Source of the DNA: Temnopleurus reevesii
Lineage: Eukaryota; Echinodermata; Echinoidea; Temnopleuroida; Temnopleuridae
Assembly: GCA_036244855.1 (NCBI GenBank)
Contig: BQKZ01000102.1
Coordinates: 108,350-172,349 of the forward strand
Length of the DNA: 64,000 nt
Direction of reading: 5' to 3'
The notes below the pieces were generated by a model. It was not told the DNA's origin. It did not search any database and worked only from the letters and a program-made list of their open reading frames with translations. Below, in pieces: positions 59,701 to 64,000 of this stretch; within the stretch, counting starts at the first letter, position 1, and the number at the start of each line of letters is the position of its first letter. Position numbers and translations under genes: made by a program.

Positions 59701-61195
59701 ATTTGGCTTTTGATTTACAATACACTGTACTACAAAGAATCAGAAATTATTGAGCATAAGAACAGAATTTATTTTTTAACAAAGACACAAATTTGGGAAT
59801 TAGCTTGTTTTATAAGAGTAAAGAAAGAAAAAAAATAAAAGAGCCAGGAACAAATTTTAACCTTTTTTAACATGAATGTTGTTATATATGACCCAGGTAT
59901 AGTAAAGTTCAACTGTACATCATCATTTCTCTGCCACCACAAGGTGATGCTGGAGACATCACATTTGGTCTTTTATCTTATCGTATAAATCTTGTCTTCC
60001 TTTGCAGCAAATTGCTTTATACCATCTGCAGTCGCTGGCCAAAGTAAGAAAGCGTAAAGGTCCCTTCACGTGTGAGATCTGTCTGAAGGTTCTCACTGCT
60101 GCAAGCACACTACGGGCTCACTACAGAAGTCATGCAGGTAGGTACTGTTGTTAATATCAGAGATTTTTAAAATACAGTCAACTCTGCCTAAGTCGAATAA
60201 TTGTTGGTGTGATTTTTTCAAACAAACCAGTGAATTTTTAACACTGTTTTTAACCATTGTTTTTTTAACACATGTGAGCTTAATTTCACACATGTGAGCT
60301 TAATTTCTTGTAAGGTGTAGAAACCTTTGTGATCCCTACAAATTCTAACTAGGCAGAGTTACCCATATACAGATTTGAAAGAATATAGTGTCTTGTTAGA
60401 GGTTGATAATGCTCCAGAGAACATTTCAAAATCAAGGGGAATTGTGTTGAAACTAGGCAAATACAAATGACTTGCATTGTAATTTTTAGCTGTGTGATTC
60501 ATGTTTTATGATTCAGAATTCAAGCAGTTCTAGGATGAGATTTGCCAGTTAAATGTGCAGCAATAATTTCATCATAATCCTCCCTGTGCAAAGATCTACC
60601 AAATCGCACTCAATCACCTGCCCAGTCATGATATGTATGATAAACAACAAGGCATGTTTTCTTCGCAGCACCCAACTCATTTGTCAACTGTTCTCTTCAT
60701 CCCTGTTGCAATCAACCAGACCATTGTAAAATCTGTCTGGGTAATTTGCACCTGTGTGAAATGATTGATATCTGCTTTCTCTTATAATTCATAATGATGT
60801 TTGACCCTCTTTTTGTTCAAAGATAAAAGTTGGAATTTAACTTCTTTTTCTCCCCACCAGGGATCAAGCCGTACCAATGTGAGATCTGCCAGGCGACGTT
60901 CACCCGCCTGCACAGTCTCAAATACCACACAATGATCCACAACAAGGAAGCTCGTTTCCTCTGCAGCTACTGTCAGCGCCAGTTCCGTCACAGTAGCCAT
61001 TACCGCGAGCATCTACGCCGGCACACCGGGGAGGAGCCCTTTGGATGCAGCGACTGCTCGGCACGTTTCAAGACGAGGAATACGTACAAGCGTCACCTCA
61101 GGAGCAAGCATGGGAAGGTGGTGGCGGAGGATGGAAAGATCAACATGGCACCCAATGATATGTTTGCTCCGGCATACCTCTCAAAGACAAACTGA
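50708..61195 (+). CDS. C2H2 zinc-finger protein, 818 aa, eight coding exons
   Basis: Exons 50708-50771 (or its twin 52512-52575), 54170-54342, 54676-55023, 55855-56023, 56740-56808, 57476-58644, 60008-60137 and 60861-61195 join in phase to 2,457 nt. From the N-terminus: basic SSTRRKQNN start; Arg/Pro segment SRPQRKIIPKRPLSP (43-58); nuclear-localisation runs (65-73, 112-119, 161-164); a compact domain (about 169-250) with an atypical finger C212-X6-C219-X17-H237-X3-H241; a long low-complexity region with poly-Ser (476-495) and ten Lys (521-530); an acidic stretch around 560-580. Four C2H2 fingers follow (C686/C689/H702/H706; C714/C717/H730/H734; C742/C745/H758/H762; C770/C773/H786/H791) with HTGEEP-like linkers. 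By family knowledge this is a nuclear DNA-binding regulator. Orthologue and target are unknown. Confidence 0.9.
51314..51685. mobile_element. hAT-like MITE, 372 bp, with 8 bp target-site duplication
   Basis: The 25 bp terminal inverted repeats differ at one base (starting GGCAAACCCGGAGAATAGCG, ending CGCTATTCTCCGGGTCTGCC). The flanks are CCATGCTT at 51306-51313 and 51686-51693. The allele-like twin has a single CCATGCTT at 53116-53123 and no element, a clean empty site. An 8 bp duplication is characteristic of the hAT superfamily. There is no transposase, so it is non-autonomous. Confidence 0.95.
52172..52331 (-). mobile_element. Fragment of AAAGGGGAATTACACCC element, cut by N
   Basis: This is the reverse complement of the 3' part of the element at 2010-2495. 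It begins directly after GGCATGATT, where the twin segment continues with different sequence, so it is an insertion. It is truncated by the single N at 52332, which marks where a contig ended inside a repeat. Confidence 0.85.
52512..52575 (+). CDS. Zinc-finger gene coding exon 1 (copy 2, contiguous with exon 2)
   Basis: The 64 nt coding sequence and GTCAGT donor are identical to copy 1. The 5' flank differs by small indels: GTATGTGTACAG in place of GTAACTGTACAG, and CTACTTCAATGC in place of CTAATGC. No N lies between this copy and exon 2 at 54170, so it is the safer choice for a gene model. Confidence 0.85.
53186..53548. mobile_element. MITE 'AB' with GGTCCC/TCTGCGC ends
   Basis: The insertion is present here and absent from the twin near 51755-51775. 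The start TATGGTAGGGGGCTCC mirrors the end ATCATACC through TATGGTATGAT. Internal GATGCAGAGAAGGGACCC and terminal TGCGCAGACGTGGGACC are further inverted motifs. The same family forms the nested structure at 48540-49172. Confidence 0.85.
54170..54342 (+). CDS. Zinc-finger gene coding exon 2
   Basis: Acceptor TGTAATTACAG, donor AA|GTGAGT. It encodes residues 22-79, including Arg/Pro-rich SRPQRKIIPKRPLSP and a basic RRKKRRKKK run that should act as a nuclear-localisation signal. Only one frame is open through the exon, and it is the one exon 1 enters. Confidence 0.9.
54676..55023 (+). CDS. Zinc-finger gene coding exon 3
   Basis: Acceptor TTGTATTTCAG, donor AAG|GTAACT, 116 codons in phase 0. It carries Lys-rich KTKKKKRKKK and PVKKKKH runs. 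It ends with NVLDVDLLRMLPAAELVKRF, a predicted helical segment starting the compact domain that continues in exon 4. The opposite-strand frames are shadows created by the Lys codons. Confidence 0.92.
55079..55236. mobile_element. GGGGGTGTTGC MITE family, intronic copy
   Basis: It starts GGGATGTTGCTAAAAAGTTG after TAA and ends CCTTTGAGCAACACCCCC. It lies 55 bp into the intron after exon 3. Confidence 0.8.
55855..56023 (+). CDS. Zinc-finger gene coding exon 4 (atypical finger)
   Basis: Acceptor TTTATATCAG, donor AGAG|GTAAAC, 56 codons plus one base. It encodes YTCKMLPHYCTEKF followed by an acidic turn and QITKHLLRHVGELL. Cys212, Cys219, His237 and His241 could bind zinc, but the Cys-Cys spacing of six is unlike a classical finger. 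Confidence 0.9.
56280..56455. mobile_element. GGGGGTGTTGC MITE, complete copy with TAA target-site duplication
   Basis: Perfect 17 bp terminal inverted repeats GGGGGTGTTGCTCAAAA bound a 176 bp element flanked by TAA (56277-56279 and 56456-56458). A 3 bp TWA duplication with G-rich ends fits the PIF/Harbinger superfamily. It is the best-preserved member of a family with at least five copies in the window. Confidence 0.92.
56740..56808 (+). CDS. Zinc-finger gene coding exon 5
   Basis: Acceptor TTTTCCTTGTAG, donor GAAG|GTAAGT, 69 nt, phase 1 at both ends. It encodes a short Lys-rich linker (INMMSPSTKKQKKKGKKEAK). Because it is symmetric it could be skipped without a frameshift. Confidence 0.88.
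56933..57165 (+). mobile_element. tRNA-derived SINE, well preserved
   Basis: The tRNA-like head has A box TGTAGTGGTTCTG (from 56942) and a perfect B box GGTTCGAATCC (56993-57003). A GGCCATG..CATGACC acceptor-stem-like pairing encloses it. A non-tRNA body continues through CTGCCAGCTAAATGCGG. It lies in the intron between exons 5 and 6. Confidence 0.9.
57170..57343. mobile_element. Mariner/pogo-like MITE with TA target site
   Basis: Ends CAGTCTAGCCTCGTTATAA and TTATAAAGAGGTTTGACTG are inverted, flanked by TA on each side (57168-57169, 57344-57345). TA duplications and CAGT-type ends fit the Tc1/mariner/pogo group. Confidence 0.8.
57476..58644 (+). CDS. Zinc-finger gene coding exon 6 (large exon)
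   Basis: Acceptor TTCATTCCATAG, donor AAG|GTAGGT, 1,169 nt encoding residues 275-664. It starts AKKDGSGANSTMYILPSAPR, followed by TLPKNVSSRMKRSSYTVIRS. It contains poly-Ser built from mixed TCN codons (58078-58137), a ten-Lys run (58213-58242) and an acidic region (EETEQDGLDGDPL). It is low-complexity and probably disordered. The true start is the splice acceptor, not the ATG at 57427, because the upstream reading (MNFMTFIIYFNLF) is intron. Confidence 0.92.
58716..58882. mobile_element. Mariner-like MITE, CAGKYAACTCTGC family, copy 1
   Basis: It starts CAGGTAACTCTGC and ends GCAGAGTTGACTG, flanked by TA (58714-58715 and 58883-58884). It contains GACTTGGTCC and GGGACC blocks, and is related to 60175-60365. 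Confidence 0.82.
60008..60137 (+). CDS. Zinc-finger gene coding exon 7 (finger 1)
   Basis: Acceptor CTTCCTTTGCAG, donor CAG|GTAGGT. It encodes residues 665-707 plus one base, with a basic VRKRKGPF lead-in and finger CEICLKVLTAASTLRAHYRS H (C-X2-C-X12-H-X3-H). Confidence 0.95.
60175..60365. mobile_element. Mariner-like MITE, CAGKYAACTCTGC family, copy 2
   Basis: It starts CAGTCAACTCTGCCTAAG after TA and ends CTAGGCAGAGTTACCCA before TA. It has an internal 20 bp direct repeat (ACACATGTGAGCTTAATTTC). A similar start, CAGTCAACCTTGCTGAGTCG, occurs in both exon-1 segments (51997 and 53908). Confidence 0.72.
60861..61195 (+). CDS. Zinc-finger gene coding exon 8 (fingers 2-4 and stop)
   Basis: Acceptor TTCTCCCCACCAG, stop TGA at 61193-61195. 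It encodes KPYQCEICQATFTRLHSLKY (finger 2), FLCSYCQRQFRHSSHYREHL (finger 3) and FGCSDCSARFKTRNTYKRHL (finger 4, C-X2-C-X12-H-X4-H). A 25-residue tail ends SKTN. The fingers are joined by a short NKEARF and a canonical TGEEP linker, the layout of sequence-specific DNA binders. Confidence 0.97.
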
Positions 61196-62312
61196 TATCT
61201 TATGAACATGGACGACTCTCGATTTTACCCTCAAAATTTGGTTTTAGAGACAAAATGAAAACTGTTGCCAAGGCATCCACCCATCTTTACATCAAAGTGA
61301 TGCATTTAGGTTTTGTTTAGGGTCAAACTTGATGTGTATGTTGCCCACATAGCATCATATGCGATAAAGCAATAATTGGGAGATGGGGCGTAGATATTAA
61401 TCTGCTGTGATGTTTATAGGCTTGAGTTTAAAATCAGAAGAACAATATTGAACGGCAGTCCTTACCTGTAAGACTATGCATGCTGACACTGCACTTTGCA
61501 TAAAAGATCATTGCTCCATAAAAAAAGTAGGTCAGATATCTTTGGTGCCGTAAAGTATGTCAGAGATAACTTTAATGAACAATGTGCTATGTATGATATC
61601 TCTCGTCTTGTGGATGTATATCTTTAATGCTGCAATTTTTCCTACCCCCCCCCCCCTAGTTTAGGTGTGATTATTCTATACAACATGATCAGAAAATATC
61701 AAATTGTTAAGATTTAGAGTAAAGACACCAGATGGTTTCATTACATAAAGCTTTGTGGCAACAAGCAACTGTTTTGAACAATAAGTGGCTACCTCCAAAG
61801 CCTTTTTTGATGAACGCATTTTGATGGCACTGCGATGGAGCATGCCTGGTTATTCTAAGAAATCCCATGAACACACTTTTCCCACATGGTCTGCCGCTTT
61901 CTTCATTCAACTCATACGAACCAATCACATCTACAATGTATCTTTGACCAACACTCTCTTTGGCATCCATACTGTGATCCAATCTTCCCAGTATTTTACA
62001 GACATCACTTGCAATCAGTCATCTTACCATAGTGCTGATAGTATGAAGAATGCCTAATAATTTAGTCTGTTTGGAAAAAAAAGTAATTGGAATGGTGTCA
62101 TGTCGATTTGATTTCTTTGTCTTGAGCAATGATATTTTACTAGAATCAACTCTCTTCTAAGGTTAGAAAAGGCAGTGATTCCAGATGCCTTTTTTATGAA
62201 GCTGGGAGTCTAGCTATTGTTTAAAGGACAATAGCTTCCCTCTTTGATGAAGCTTTGTATAATAAAAATTGTTCCCAAACCACTGAGCAAAGGAGCCTCT
62301 TCTATATGACCA

Positions 62313-62462
62313 GGGCCCCGTATCATAAAGGTTAGCAATTAATCGCAATTTGATTTTGAGATCAATTGCAAACTGTAGTACATGATTCGCCATAGACTTG
62401 CGATTGATATCAATGGCTATCAGATTAGCAATTAATTGCAAACCTTTATGTTACGGGGCCCA
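62313..62462. mobile_element. MITE with GGGCCCCGTA..CATAAAG ends, copy 2 (opposite orientation)
   Basis: It starts GGGCCCCGTATCATAAAGG and ends CCTTTATGTTACGGGGCC. Its reverse complement aligns along its whole length with 919-1066. It lies in the presumed 3' UTR of the zinc-finger gene, so it may be transcribed as a hairpin. Confidence 0.88.
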
Positions 62463-63747
62463 GGTCTGTGTTTCAAAAAGCTGTTCATAGATCTATTAGC
62501 GACCACATGAATAACTGGTAACCCTTTCTCAGGTGTGAGTCTGTGCCAAGGGTTATCATCAAGAGCAGGAAAGGGTTAGCAGTTGTGCGTACATCTAACT
62601 TTATACCCTAGGATTTATAAGAAACATTTCAATGGTCTGTTTAGAATTCTTACATGTATCACAGAGGGATCCTCTGTAAAGCCTTAGCATTGCTTACAAA
62701 AGATTCTTGAAGAAATTGGAAAATGCATTGTAAGATTCAGTGAGACCGTATTCTTAACTTAATATACTACTAGATTGTTCAGTCCCAAAACAATTATGCT
62801 AATTTTATCTTTCATACCACCTTCTCTGTCCATTTCCAGCATTTAGATAAAGTATGATTCAATTAATTCGTTAAATTTGATTTGTTGTTAGATTGAATAA
62901 TGTGCCATGGACCCTTATAGAGGAAGGTGACTTTGTTGTCTTTTATGTGTTTAGAATTGTTGACAATGATACAAAGATTATATAGCTGTCTTCCGTAACT
63001 GTTTTCTTAATTCTATTTTATGTCATTATTCCTTATAGGAATTTATTTCTGTTTGCTTGATGCACTATGTAATCTAATATTATTAATGATATTGCTATAG
63101 TTTATTTTTGTGAATTTATTGTAAATAATTGCTTTCTGCAGTATTGAATTGTAAAAAGATATAATTGAACAATAGTTTGAGTGTGGTCCCCTATTTTCTA
63201 AACTTTGATTTTTGCTTCTGTACTATTTTAGCAATTATATATTTATCCTATTTAGTGTAGATTGCCTTTCTCTCCTTAAATTTGAAGTAATTTTGAACAA
63301 CCAATGAACTTTTAACAAGATTGGTGGGGGGGGGGGAGACGTTGTAATATGAATGTCTTTACCAAATAAGTTTAGGTATTTTGCTCAGCAATGCTAATGT
63401 TGTACACTGCATTTCACAATTTTCACTTGCAAACTTGTTTATTTTATGATCACAAAAGCATTAGGAAAAAATACTAGATAATGCAATGACGAAAACTTGA
63501 TATACTCAGGAATAATAAATTCTTCACTTCGTCTTTTGAAAAATTCAGTTGCGCAGAAAAAGGTTTTTAAAATTTGATATCGTTTTTGCAACTAAAAAAA
63601 GTTCCGAAGAACATTGTAATACTTTTTGTTAGAGAGATTATTACTTCTTTCAATGTTTAACTTTATTGTCTAACTTATAGGATATGGACCAAACTATATT
63701 CAATTCATTATTGTAAATTACTGTACAGAACCTTAACATGGAGTGCA

Positions 63748-63753
63748 AATAAA
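63748..63753 (+). other. Candidate polyadenylation signal AATAAA
   Basis: The hexamer lies in GTGCAAATAAATC, about 20 bp before ACTACAG and T-rich sequence. It is the last of three such signals after the zinc-finger stop codon. Confidence 0.4.
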
Positions 63754-64000
63754 TCTACACATTACTACAGTATTCCAAATTGTTATTTCTTTTGTTGATA
63801 CTCTTTATAAGCAGTGCTGTTATCACCTGAAACAAAAAAAAAATCACAACCCTATTAAGGGAAATCCATCATGGGAATTATTTTACTGGAAGGAGAGAAA
63901 AATGAGATAAACTAACAATGCAAGGTTTGATCAACATCTAATGATCCTCTGATGAATTATGATTGCAGATGTTTGATTTCCTCTGAGTAGGATCTATGAA

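Larger units (their letters stand above)
61196..63780 (+). other. Probable long 3' UTR of the zinc-finger gene
   Basis: There is no gene-like frame after the stop. Candidate AATAAA hexamers lie at 62261-62266, 63514-63519 and 63748-63753. The last would give a UTR of about 2.6 kb, and shorter isoforms are possible. The stretch includes C10 and G10 homopolymers (about 61648, 63326) and a MITE at 62313-62462. Confidence 0.45.

Overview
The window is AT-rich metazoan DNA with spliced genes, long introns, tRNA-derived SINEs and many short inverted-repeat elements. Protein similarity, the repeat types and signs of very high heterozygosity point to an echinoderm, most likely a sea urchin. That assignment is an inference, since no species marker is present. 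There is no operon, CRISPR, plasmid or phage signal.

Left part, minus strand (239 to about 23,200): the 5' end of an EHBP1 (EH domain-binding protein 1) homologue. The first coding exon (21225-21328, inside a longer exon reaching 21439) encodes a start almost identical to what I remember of vertebrate EHBP1, beginning MASVWKRLQRVGK. It splices within a Trp codon across a 20.9 kb intron to coding exon 2 (239-296, QPDRLCVIWTRR). The rest of the gene lies off the left edge. A probable non-coding first exon and promoter lie at about 22.94-23.25 kb. The giant intron holds a satellite-like array (4.23-5.75 kb), SINEs, MITEs, a CpG-dense island (9.1-9.83 kb) and an N gap (19223-19428).

Middle (about 23.3-50.2 kb): largely intergenic, with no gene I can support. 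It holds a 2 kb tandem duplication joined by a single N (25848-27904 and 27906-30009), a 1.45 kb foldback-type element with Z-DNA-prone tracts (31.9-33.4 kb), SINEs, MITEs, two decayed LINE reverse-transcriptase tails (about 46.0-46.3 kb minus, 47.67-48.07 kb plus) and two weak minus-strand exon candidates.

Right part, plus strand (50,708-61,195 plus a 3' UTR): an eight-exon gene whose exon phases join perfectly into an 818-residue nuclear C2H2 zinc-finger protein. It has basic, Lys-rich N-terminal segments, an atypical C-X6-C-X17-H-X3-H module, Ser- and Lys-homopolymer tracts and four classical C2H2 fingers at the C-terminus. I cannot name its orthologue. Its first coding exon occurs twice (50708-50771 and 52512-52575) in a 1.6-1.7 kb repeat joined by a single N. 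Each copy carries a transposon insertion the other lacks, so the two copies look like the two alleles of one heterozygous individual assembled in tandem rather than a true duplication.

The two genes are divergently transcribed about 27 kb apart and have no evident functional link. No new biological system is demonstrated. The most informative signals are the allelic mis-assemblies with empty sites for transposons, the unnamed zinc-finger protein and several MITE families with readable target-site duplications.
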